Origin: Chryseobacterium senegalense
GTDB taxonomy: Bacteria > Bacteroidota > Bacteroidia > Flavobacteriales > Weeksellaceae
Direction of reading: 5' to 3'
DNA length: 64,000 nucleotides
Assembly (NCBI GenBank): GCA_001403755.1
Contig: CYUH01000015.1
Span: 536,589 to 600,588, forward strand
Shown here: positions 44,040 through 51,010 of the stretch, one piece after another
Layout of the letters: every line of letters starts with the position of its first letter
How positions within the stretch are numbered: the first letter of the stretch is position 1
Translations under genes and position numbers: made by a program
The notes under the pieces: model-generated
What the model saw: only the letters and a program-made list of their open reading frames with translations
The model's database searches: none
What the model was told of the DNA's origin: nothing

Positions 44040-44098
44040 TTATAATAAAAAATGCAGTTTATCTCGTTTAGAATGATAATTTTGCACATTGTTAAAAA

Positions 44099-45469
44099 AT
44101 GAATATGAACAAGAAAATAAAATTTGCGCTTCTTTTTACCATGATTTTTGCCTTTTTTGGGGTGAAATTAAATGCACAATTACAATCCGGAGCTTTGGTG
44201 GATGGTATTGCAGTGGTTGTAGGAAACGAAATTATTTTGGAATCGGATATAGAGGATCAAGCGAATTATGCTAAACAACAAGGTGCGCAAGTTTCCGATC
44301 GTTGCGAATTTGTAGAAAGCATCATCAGCAATAAATTGATGATTTATGAAGCCAAAAGAGATACCTTGATCGAAAACAGATCCGCAGCCATCAAAGAAGC
44401 GGCTAATCAAAAATACGAGCAGATTCTAGGTCAGTTTCCCGATGAAAAAACCATGTTGGCGACTTATAAATTCCGTACAGGCTATGAGATGAAAACCGCC
44501 ATTGAAAAGATTGATACCGATAACTATTACGGGCAAATGAAATATGGTAGAATTACCGAAAAAGCCGACGTAACTCCGAACGAAGTAACCGATTTTTTCA
44601 ATATGTACAAATTTCAACTTCCGGAAGTAAAAGATGAAGTAAGTTTGTCACAAATTGCAATGTATCCGAAGCTTACAGACGCACATAAAGATGAAATTAT
44701 CGCTAAACTCAATAAAATAAAACAAGACATTCTTGCCGGAGAATCTTTCGAAAATCAAGCGAGAATTTACTCCGAAGATCCGGGTTCCGCAGCGAACGGA
44801 GGTTTGTATAAAAATATTTCTAAGGGGAAAATGGTGAAGCCTTTCGAAGCTGCTGCGCTTAATCTGCAGGAAGGTGAAATTTCCGATCCCGTAGAATCGG
44901 AATTCGGATATCACTTAATCCAGTTAGTGAAAAAGAGCGGTAAAAACTACGATGCAAGACACATTTTATTGAAAGCTGAACCTAATGATGCAGAAATTGA
45001 AACGGCAAAAAAAGAACTCGATAGCATAAGAACTTTAATTTTAAATGGCAGACTTACCTTTAAAGAAGCAGCTTATCGGTTTTCTGATGACAAGAAAACA
45101 AAGTTCAATGCCGGTATTATCACGGGAGAAGATGGATCCGACAAAATCGAAAAATTGAATCTTGCTCCGTCTATCTCTTATCAAATTGCTGGTTTAAATA
45201 AAGGTGATATTACTGATGTTTTTCAAGATACCTTGCAACAAGATAAAAAAGTAGTAAGTATTGTGAAAGTTGACGAAATCATCGCAGCTCACCAACTGGA
45301 CCTGGTGACCGATTACGACAGAATTAAGCAAATGGCGCTAAATAAAAAGAAAAACGAGATGGTTGAAAAATGGGTGAAAGAAAAATTACCAGATGTATTT
45401 ATTTCCATCAACAATCGATATAAAGATTGTACTTTCAAAACCGATTGGCGCAAAGCTGAAGCCAAATAA
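44099..45469 (+). CDS. SurA-like periplasmic chaperone/peptidylprolyl isomerase
   Basis: Protein of 456 residues with a signal peptide (MNMNKKIKF, hydrophobic core, ending KLNAQ). The SurA N-domain begins VDGIAVVVGNEIILESDIED; two parvulin domains follow, the first around VKDEVSLSQIAMYPK with YSEDPGSAANGGLYKNISKG and FGYHLIQLVKKSG, the second around YDARHILLKAEPND. The order and length match SurA, which escorts outer-membrane proteins across the periplasm. Together with the preceding gene it forms a foldase pair; a hairpin terminator follows. Confidence 0.9.
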   Translation: MNMNKKIKFALLFTMIFAFFGVKLNAQLQSGALVDGIAVVVGNEIILESDIEDQANYAKQQGAQVSDRCEFVESIISNKLMIYEAKRDTLIENRSAAIKEAANQKYEQILGQFPDEKTMLATYKFRTGYEMKTAIEKIDTDNYYGQMKYGRITEKADVTPNEVTDFFNMYKFQLPEVKDEVSLSQIAMYPKLTDAHKDEIIAKLNKIKQDILAGESFENQARIYSEDPGSAANGGLYKNISKGKMVKPFEAAALNLQEGEISDPVESEFGYHLIQLVKKSGKNYDARHILLKAEPNDAEIETAKKELDSIRTLILNGRLTFKEAAYRFSDDKKTKFNAGIITGEDGSDKIEKLNLAPSISYQIAGLNKGDITDVFQDTLQQDKKVVSIVKVDEIIAAHQLDLVTDYDRIKQMALNKKKNEMVEKWVKEKLPDVFISINNRYKDCTFKTDWRKAEAK

Positions 45470-45474
45470 ACATA

Positions 45475-45503
45475 AAATCTCTGCAATTGCGGAGATTTTT
45501 TTT
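45475..45503 (+). terminator. Terminator after the SurA-like gene
   Basis: AAATCTCTGCAATTGCGGAGATTT, near-perfect palindrome (one T-G pair) followed by T8. Confidence 0.8.
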
Positions 45504-45551
45504 GAAATATAAAAGGTTTCAAGCTTCTCAGATTTTTTTTAAATTTACATC

Positions 45552-46535
45552 ATGAGCAATTTTATTCACTTCGGAATCGCCGAGAAAATGTATAGCGAAA
45601 ACCAAAACAAAATCACAGAATTATTTCAAATTAAATATCCCATCATTCAAGGTGGAATGATATGGCATTCCGGGTGGCGTTTGGCATCTGCGGTCTCCAA
45701 TAACGGTGGTTTGGGACTTATTGGTTCCGCAAGCATGTATCCCGATATTTTACGCGAAAACATCAGGAAATGTAAGGCTGCGACGGATAAGCCTTTTGGG
45801 GTAAATGTGGCATTGCTCTATCCAAATTTAGAAGAAATCATCAATATTATCTTAGAAGAAAACGTGAAGATTGTGTTCACTTCTGCCGGAAATCCTAAAG
45901 TTTATACAGAAACTTTACAAAAAGAAGGCATAAAAGTGGCGCACGTAGTTTCCTCCACAAAATTTGCAATCAAATGTGAAGAAGCAGGTGTTGATGCCAT
46001 TGTAGCCGAAGGTTTCGAAGCCGGAGGGCACAACGGAAGAGATGAAACAACTACATTTTGCCTCATCCCAAATGTGAGAAAACATATCACAAAACCGCTG
46101 ATTGCCGCCGGTGGAATTGCTTTGGGTTCTCAGATGAAAGCCGCGATGATTCTTGGTGCCGATGGTGTTCAGATTGGTTCCCGTTTTGCAGCGACCGAAG
46201 AAGCGAGCTCTCATGATCATTTTAAAAATAAAATTATTTCTTTAGGGGAAGGAGACACTCAACTTACCTTGAAAGAATTAGCACCCGTTCGACTGATTAA
46301 AAATAAATTTTTCTACGAACTAGAAGAACTTTACGAGAAAGGCAGAGATGCGGAAGCATTAAAGAATACTCTCGGCAGAGCGCGCGCAAAACGCGGCATG
46401 TTCGAAGGTGATTTAGAAGATGGTGAACTCGAAATTGGGCAGGTTTCCGCGTTAATTGATGAGATATTGCCGGTAGAAAAGGTATTTGAAAACCTTTTGA
46501 AAGAATATAGGGAAGCAAAAGCTTTTGAACTTTAA
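45552..46535 (+). CDS. Nitronate monooxygenase/enoyl-ACP reductase II-like flavoprotein
   Basis: FMN TIM-barrel enzyme of 327 residues in the 2-nitropropane dioxygenase/FabK superfamily. Motifs: KYPIIQGGMIWHSGWRLASA, NNGGLGLIGSASM, VAEGFEAGGHNGRDE (His region), IAAGGIALGSQMKAAMILGA and DGVQIGSRFAATEEA. It could oxidise nitronates or act as a FabK-type enoyl reductase; the sequence alone does not decide. The promoter-like TAAATTTA ends four bases before the ATG, supporting the start at 45552 over the internal ATG at 45588. Confidence 0.88.
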   Translation: MSNFIHFGIAEKMYSENQNKITELFQIKYPIIQGGMIWHSGWRLASAVSNNGGLGLIGSASMYPDILRENIRKCKAATDKPFGVNVALLYPNLEEIINIILEENVKIVFTSAGNPKVYTETLQKEGIKVAHVVSSTKFAIKCEEAGVDAIVAEGFEAGGHNGRDETTTFCLIPNVRKHITKPLIAAGGIALGSQMKAAMILGADGVQIGSRFAATEEASSHDHFKNKIISLGEGDTQLTLKELAPVRLIKNKFFYELEELYEKGRDAEALKNTLGRARAKRGMFEGDLEDGELEIGQVSALIDEILPVEKVFENLLKEYREAKAFEL

Positions 46536-46540
46536 CAAGA

Positions 46541-46575
46541 AAAAAATACCGCGTCGTAAAAGATGCGGTATTTTT
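46541..46575. terminator. Bidirectional terminator
   Basis: AAAAAATACCGC and GCGGTATTTTT with a 12-base loop, between the nitronate monooxygenase-like gene and the convergent 42-residue gene. Confidence 0.8.
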
Positions 46576-46577
46576 AT

Positions 46578-46706
46578 TTAGTTGGCTTTTGCCAATGCTT
46601 TCTCCTGTTGTTTTTTGGCGTGTCGTTCTTCGTATTTTTTCATAAAATAACCGATTGCAATTGGCGCAACCCACATCAGGATTTTTCTTAAAAGTGCTGG
46701 ATTCAT
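46578..46706 (-). CDS. 42-residue membrane-associated small protein
   Basis: A short complete gene: ATG at 46706, TAA at 46578. The protein begins MNPALLRKILMWVAPIAIGY, giving one hydrophobic helix (about residues 9-21), and continues with a highly charged Lys/Gln/Ala helix (EERHAKKQQEKALAKA). A single-pass small membrane protein of unknown function, downstream of the HopJ-family gene on the same strand and followed by a terminator. Confidence 0.65.
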   Translation of the reverse strand: MNPALLRKILMWVAPIAIGYFMKKYEERHAKKQQEKALAKAN

Positions 46707-46762
46707 AATAATAATTTTTTATGACTTAGCACTTTCAAGAATTACGCCAAACATATTCCAGA

Positions 46763-47098
46763 TTAGTTCTTTTCAGCCAGTGCCTCGCCCTCGAAAGCAA
46801 TTCCGTCCCATCCATATTGCATAAAGTTGCGGATGTTCTGGTGGTCGCTGCCTTCAGGATTTTGCAGCACATCCGTTCTGTAGAAATCCCCGAACAGCGC
46901 CAGCGTTTCCTCTTCGTTCAGCCCCTTCAGCTTTGCAAAACTGAAAACCTTACACGAGCCGTTATTTTCCCCCGCTTCATTCACCGCAGTTCCGTTTCTG
47001 AATTTCGTCGGCACGAAATCGAAATGTTCGTCAATATAGGCAATCACTTCCTTAAAGTTGATGGTGGTAGGGGAGGTTTTGAGTTGGTCTAAGATCAT
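46763..47098 (-). CDS. HopJ-family protein
   Basis: Protein of 111 residues of the family named after Pseudomonas HopJ type III effectors. Family pattern: FVPTKFRNGTAVNEAGENNG followed by SCKVFSFAKL, then LALFGDFYRTDVLQNPEGSD, HQNIRNFMQYGWDGI and FEGEAL. Similar genes occur in many bacteria without type III secretion and nothing here suggests injection; a housekeeping role is more likely but undefined. Its DNA is richer in GC than the adjoining two-gene island. It has its own -7 box at 47112-47119. Confidence 0.88.
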   Translation of the reverse strand: MILDQLKTSPTTINFKEVIAYIDEHFDFVPTKFRNGTAVNEAGENNGSCKVFSFAKLKGLNEEETLALFGDFYRTDVLQNPEGSDHQNIRNFMQYGWDGIAFEGEALAEKN

Positions 47099-47111
47099 GT
47101 TTAAATTTTTT

Positions 47112-47119
47112 CAAAAATA
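47112..47119 (-). promoter_or_regulatory. TAnnTTTG -7 box of the HopJ-family gene
   Basis: TATTTTTG on the minus strand, 13 bases before the ATG at 47098. It is divergent from the island promoter at 47211. Confidence 0.5.
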
Positions 47120-47210
47120 CTATAAATGACGAGTATGCAAAATAAATTGACGGTAAATGATTTTCAAAAAGTTTGTATTTAAAAAGATAAATACAATAAA
47201 ACTCTTTACG

Positions 47211-47218
47211 TATATTTG
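47211..47218 (+). promoter_or_regulatory. TAnnTTTG -7 box of the ATPase-nuclease operon
   Basis: TATATTTG, 24 bases before the ATG at 47243. A full-consensus box gives this operon its own promoter. Confidence 0.6.
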
Positions 47219-47242
47219 AAAATAACCTGTTAAGTAAAAAAA

Positions 47243-49348
47243 ATGATTCAAGATGCGCCCCATTTTATAGTAGCTAAGGACTTAAGTTTTGCGGGAATTT
47301 TACATGATATTAAGAAGTCTCCTACAAGTTTTTCGCCAATTTTTGAATGCTTCACTAATGCTTTAGAATCAATCAAGACTAAAAAAAAGGATGACAATGA
47401 CTTTGGTACTGGCAAAATTATTATCTCCATTCATGCTAATGAATTAACGGACAAAAGCAATGAATTTCGGTCGCTCGATATGTATGATAATGGTATTGGT
47501 TTTAATGACGAAGAGTTTAAGAGATTTAACACATTTAAAGATAATTCCAAAGGATATAAAAATCTTGGATCTGGTCGAATTCAGTTTGTGCATTTCTTTG
47601 ACAGAACAATCATTGAAAGTGTTTATAATCAAGATAAGGAGTTTTATAAAAGACAATTCGTAGTATCAAAAAGTAAAATATTTTTAAATAATAATGCAAT
47701 AGTAAAACAAAATTTCTGCGTTAAAGCAAATGAGAATGAAACTTATACAAAAGTTTCTTTTGCTAGTCTACTAGAACAAAGTCCAAAGTACAATTCACTA
47801 GACGATAAAATACTAAAGGAAGAGTTACTTAAAAGGTATTTACACTATTTTTGTTTTAATTCCGATGAAATACCTGAAATAGTTATTGAATTTTATCTCG
47901 GTAGTGTTTTGCAGTCTAAATCCACCATTTCTAAAATTGATATTCCGCTGTATGATAAAAAGCAAGATTTCAAAGTATACTATAGCAAGACTAGCGATGA
48001 TGCTGATAACATAATACAGTCCGATAGAGCTGAATCTTTTTTACTAACAACTTTTAAGGTCCAGAAGAACCTATTAGAGTTTAACGATTTAAAACTAATT
48101 TCGAAAGGAGAAGTTGTCGAAGACACAAAAATCAATTTAACTGGAATTTCTAAAAACGATAATCTTGACGGAAACAAATATCTTGTTTTAGTTTCTGGAA
48201 ATTTCATTGATGAGAAAGATACTAACATTCGTGGCGAGCTAGAAATCCCCACAAAAAACTCCAGCAGGGCTTTTAATGCATTTAATTCAGAAGTGATATT
48301 TTTGGAAGATATTGAATTACAGGCCAATGATCAACTAAAAAATCTATATCCTGAAATTGAAAAAATTATTGAAAGGCATGAGAATGAGTTGGAACAATTG
48401 AAGGAAATGTTCCTTATAGGAGATGATGAAGATATCGAAATTTCCTTTAATGATGACGACAAACGAATACTAGAAAAATTTTATGAAGCGCAAGCTAAAA
48501 AAGAGGCTAAGCTTGACGCAACTATTAAAAAGTCAATGGACCGGTTAGATGATTTAGATACAACATCTTTAGATTATGAAACTGAGTTAGAAAGAGAAAT
48601 AAGGAAAATCGTCAGAATTTTACCGGAACAAAATAAACGAACATTGAGTCACTATGTTGCAAGAAGAAAATTAGTTCTTGAATTATTTTCTAAAATAATT
48701 GATAAAAAACTTAAAGTTCAAAATGATGGATCTAGAGAGAAGGATGAAGCACTAATCCACAATCTATTATTTACTCAAAAATCCACAAATACTTACGGAA
48801 GTGATTTGTGGATTCTAAACGAGGAATTTATTTATTTTAAAGGTAGTTCCGAGTTTTTTCTAAAAGATATGGAATTGAATGGAAAAAAAATTTTCCGACA
48901 TGAATTTGAAGAAGAGGAAGATAGATATCTGAATTCCTTAGGACAAAGAAGATTAAATAAAAGACCTGATGTCTTACTATTTCCGGAAGAAGGGAAATGT
49001 ATGATCATTGAATTTAAAGCTCCAGGAGTAAATGCGTCTGAACATCTTACTCAAATTAATCAATATGCGTCATTGATAAGAAATTTTACACACAGTGAAT
49101 TTAAGATTAAAACATTTTATGGATATCTAATCGGAGAAGGTATTGAAAAAAGAGATGTACAAGGAAATGTGTCTACATTTGAGCACTCTCCCAACTTTGA
49201 CTATTTGTATAGTCCTTCTCAAAAGGTGATAGGGTTTGACGATAACGAAGATAGTTCAATTTACACTGAAGTTTTAAAATATTCATCCTTATTAAAGAGA
49301 GCTGAATTAAGGAATAAAGTGTTTGTTGAAAAACTTGGATTGAAATAA
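47243..49348 (+). CDS. GHKL ATPase fused to a PD-(D/E)XK nuclease, candidate defence effector
   Basis: Protein of 701 residues, cytosolic. The N-terminus is a GHKL (Hsp90/MutL/MORC-type) ATPase: the N-box E35-x3-N39 (FECFTNALES), G1 loop D82-N-G-I-G86 and G2 loop G109-S-G111 (NLGSGRIQFVHFF). A middle beta/transducer-like region follows, then a charged helical region (about 350-510, likely coiled coil). The C-terminus carries a nuclease site D576-x13-E590-F-K592 (RPDVLLF, MIIEFKAPG) and a RecB-like Q604-x3-Y608. Energy-gated DNA cleavage is the natural reading. The nearest architecture I know is the bacterial MORC/MutL-like ATPases tied to restriction; I cannot assign a named system. AT-rich relative to its flanks, with a start 10 bp from its partner. 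Confidence 0.85.
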   Translation: MIQDAPHFIVAKDLSFAGILHDIKKSPTSFSPIFECFTNALESIKTKKKDDNDFGTGKIIISIHANELTDKSNEFRSLDMYDNGIGFNDEEFKRFNTFKDNSKGYKNLGSGRIQFVHFFDRTIIESVYNQDKEFYKRQFVVSKSKIFLNNNAIVKQNFCVKANENETYTKVSFASLLEQSPKYNSLDDKILKEELLKRYLHYFCFNSDEIPEIVIEFYLGSVLQSKSTISKIDIPLYDKKQDFKVYYSKTSDDADNIIQSDRAESFLLTTFKVQKNLLEFNDLKLISKGEVVEDTKINLTGISKNDNLDGNKYLVLVSGNFIDEKDTNIRGELEIPTKNSSRAFNAFNSEVIFLEDIELQANDQLKNLYPEIEKIIERHENELEQLKEMFLIGDDEDIEISFNDDDKRILEKFYEAQAKKEAKLDATIKKSMDRLDDLDTTSLDYETELEREIRKIVRILPEQNKRTLSHYVARRKLVLELFSKIIDKKLKVQNDGSREKDEALIHNLLFTQKSTNTYGSDLWILNEEFIYFKGSSEFFLKDMELNGKKIFRHEFEEEEDRYLNSLGQRRLNKRPDVLLFPEEGKCMIIEFKAPGVNASEHLTQINQYASLIRNFTHSEFKIKTFYGYLIGEGIEKRDVQGNVSTFEHSPNFDYLYSPSQKVIGFDDNEDSSIYTEVLKYSSLLKRAELRNKVFVEKLGLK

Positions 49349-49358
49349 TAATAAAAAT

Positions 49359-49835
49359 ATGAAAGTAGAAGATTTTTTTTACGACAGTGTTTATTTAGAT
49401 ATGTTTGTACTAAAACCTTTGTGGATTGCTAGAGGTACTTGGGATTTATCTTGGGATAATAACACTAAAAGGTATAAGGTGGAGGAAGATAGTTTTGGCA
49501 ATGAAATTAATGCATTAATAACTGAACTTGAAAAAATTAATCCACCAGATAACTATCATGACAATGAAGATGCTCTTGCTCATTATGTTAAAGAAAAATT
49601 AAATTGGGGAATACGTAAGATTAATAAAAGGTGGACTGGATCTGATTATAAAGTAATTCTGGAACAAGGAGGGTTCGGTGATATTGATGAACAGGATTTG
49701 GTATTAGCAGCTAGTGGCAGAATACATGCAGCAATAAACTATGGGCAACAGCATTTTGATGAAATGGAAGAAGGTCACATGATAATTTTATCTAATATTT
49801 TGTCAATTATTTTATTTCACAGATATTGTTGTTAA
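49359..49835 (+). CDS. Unknown 158-residue partner of the ATPase-nuclease
   Basis: Acidic soluble protein that starts MKVEDFFYDSVYLDMFVLKP and has Trp-rich stretches (IARGTWDLSWDNNTKRYKVE; LNWGIRKINKRWTG). The C-terminal third (DLVLAASGRIHAAINYGQQH, then HMIILSNILSIILFHRYCC) is helical and ends in two cysteines. No family recognised and no catalytic motif obvious. It starts 10 bp after the ATPase-nuclease stop with no promoter of its own and is followed by the operon terminator, so it is almost certainly co-expressed with the nuclease; regulator, specificity subunit or immunity-like partner are all possible. Confidence 0.75.
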   Translation: MKVEDFFYDSVYLDMFVLKPLWIARGTWDLSWDNNTKRYKVEEDSFGNEINALITELEKINPPDNYHDNEDALAHYVKEKLNWGIRKINKRWTGSDYKVILEQGGFGDIDEQDLVLAASGRIHAAINYGQQHFDEMEEGHMIILSNILSIILFHRYCC

Positions 49836-49881
49836 AACTTTAATTCATCAAAACTCTCCCGCTCCCGCGGGATTCCATCGC

Positions 49882-50190
49882 GTGGCGTCTAAAAAACTCA
49901 ACCTCCGAAGGCCACACTTCGGAGGTTTCTTTTTGCGCTGTCAAATCCTACCACAACCTTCAGAAATTCTTCCGCAACCCCCAGAAATCCTCCCGCAACC
50001 CCAAAAAATCCTCCCGCAACTGCAGGAAACGGTTCCGCAAGTGCAGGAAATCATTCCGCAACTGCAGGAAACGAGTCCACAAGTGCAGGAAATGGTTCCA
50101 AAAGTGTTAGAAATGGTTCCGCAAGTGCAGGAAATGATAAAACAACATTGCGGAATGATTTCTGTAATTGATAATTTGTTTATTCATTAA
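49882..50190 (+). CDS. Possible heptad-repeat peptide over the 21-bp array (doubtful)
   Basis: An open frame from a GTG at 49882 to 50190 translates the 21-bp array into seven-residue repeats of the type PQVQEMV/PQLQETV, which would form a short coiled-coil-like peptide of about 102 residues. Against it: the frame begins upstream of and reads through the operon terminator, no promoter box is visible between terminator and array, and a 21-bp tandem repeat stays open by chance once one unit is open. For it: the third-position changes keep Pro, Gln and Glu largely constant. I list it as doubtful. Confidence 0.3.
   Translation: MASKKLNLRRPHFGGFFLRCQILPQPSEILPQPPEILPQPQKILPQLQETVPQVQEIIPQLQETSPQVQEMVPKVLEMVPQVQEMIKQHCGMISVIDNLFIH
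49900..49934 (+). terminator. Terminator of the two-gene island
   Basis: AACCTCCGAAG and CTTCGGAGGTT arms, 6-base loop, followed by TCTTTTT. It lies 64 bases after the 158-residue gene and just before the repeat array. Confidence 0.8.
49951..50165 (+). repeat. 21-bp tandem repeat array ending in an inverted copy
   Basis: Nine consecutive 21-base units run from 49951 to 50139, with a consensus near CCGCAACTGCAGGAAATGGTT; early units diverge (CCCCAGAAATCCTC). Right after the last unit an inverted copy occurs at 50146-50164 (CATTGCGGAATGATTTCTG, whose complement matches the unit junction CAGAAATCATTCCGCAATG). The last direct unit and the inverted copy can form a hairpin with arms TTCCGCAA (50117-50124) and TTGCGGAA (50148-50155). 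The units abut without spacers, so this is not a CRISPR array. Confidence 0.8.
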
Positions 50191-50226
50191 TTTATTTGTT
50201 ATATTTACAATTAAATACAAATAAAA

Positions 50227-50931
50227 ATGGAAAATCCTGAAAACACAAATCCGCCCAGCGGTAAATCTCCGAGAAACCAATATGTTTCCGGAGAACAGTT
50301 GATTGCGAAAATGAAAGTCGCTTTTACCAACGCCAAACAACCCGAAATTTTAGCAGAACTTGCCACGGTAGGCATTACCGAAACCCAGCTGGATGCTCAC
50401 CTGGCCGATATCACCAACCTGGAACAGCTGAGCCAGCAACAGATTCAGGAATACGGGGAGCAATTTGCCGCGACCGATTTGTTTAACGAGAAGAAAGCAG
50501 CGATCGATACCACCTTTGCCCGCCACCGTAATCTGGCGAAAATTATTTTCAAAGGCGACCGCCAGGCCAATACAACGCTGGGTATAGATGATGGCCGCAA
50601 ACAGGCGTATGCGGCGTGGTATCAGCAGGTCAATAATTTCTATTCTCAGATTTTAGCGAATCCGGATTTCAAAACCAAAGCCGCCACAGTGAATATTGAC
50701 GATGCCGCAATTGCTGCGCAGCAAGCCGCGTTGCAGGAAGTTTCGGCGTTGAAAGAATCTCAGAAAAAAGAACTCGGCGAGGCGCAGAGAGCTACCGATA
50801 CCCGCGATACCGCTTTGGATCTGCTTTATCCAAAATATACGCAGCTCGTAGCTTTTGCCAAGGTGCTTTTCCCCGACGATCAAACGCTGGAAAAACTCGG
50901 CATTATCGTAAAAAGGGAAAACATTTTCTAA
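50227..50931 (+). CDS. Helical hypothetical protein, GC-rich for this window
   Basis: Protein of 234 residues, soluble and nearly all helical. It begins with a Pro/Asn/Ser-rich stretch (PENTNPPSGKSPRN) and contains FARHRNLAKIIFKGDRQANT, an Ala/Gln-rich helix (AAIAAQQAALQEVSALKE) and a C-terminal LLYPKYTQLVAFAKVLFPDD. I have the impression such proteins are common in Chryseobacterium-like genomes next to short repeat arrays, but I do not know a function. The DNA is much richer in GC than the ATPase-nuclease gene (33 G+C of 60 at 50401-50460 against 20 of 60 at 47461-47520). Confidence 0.75.
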   Translation: MENPENTNPPSGKSPRNQYVSGEQLIAKMKVAFTNAKQPEILAELATVGITETQLDAHLADITNLEQLSQQQIQEYGEQFAATDLFNEKKAAIDTTFARHRNLAKIIFKGDRQANTTLGIDDGRKQAYAAWYQQVNNFYSQILANPDFKTKAATVNIDDAAIAAQQAALQEVSALKESQKKELGEAQRATDTRDTALDLLYPKYTQLVAFAKVLFPDDQTLEKLGIIVKRENIF

Positions 50932-50960
50932 TCATCAATGATACATTGATCGTATAAAAC

Positions 50961-50992
50961 AAAAAAACCACCGAAATTTTCGGTGGTTTTTT
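50961..50992. terminator. Bidirectional terminator
   Basis: AAACCACCGAAA and TTTCGGTGGTTT form a continuous palindrome with A and T runs, between the convergent helical-protein gene and pnp. Confidence 0.85.
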
Positions 50993-51010
50993 GATTATAG
51001 ATCTGTATGA

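Noticed and set aside
46763..47098. Type III effector of a pathogenicity island
   Set aside because: Only the family name suggests this; no secretion apparatus genes or effector signals are visible and the gene looks like a conserved housekeeping gene.
49951..50139. Possible CRISPR array (regular repeats)
   Set aside because: The 21-base units abut directly with no spacers and diverge gradually; no cas genes are nearby.
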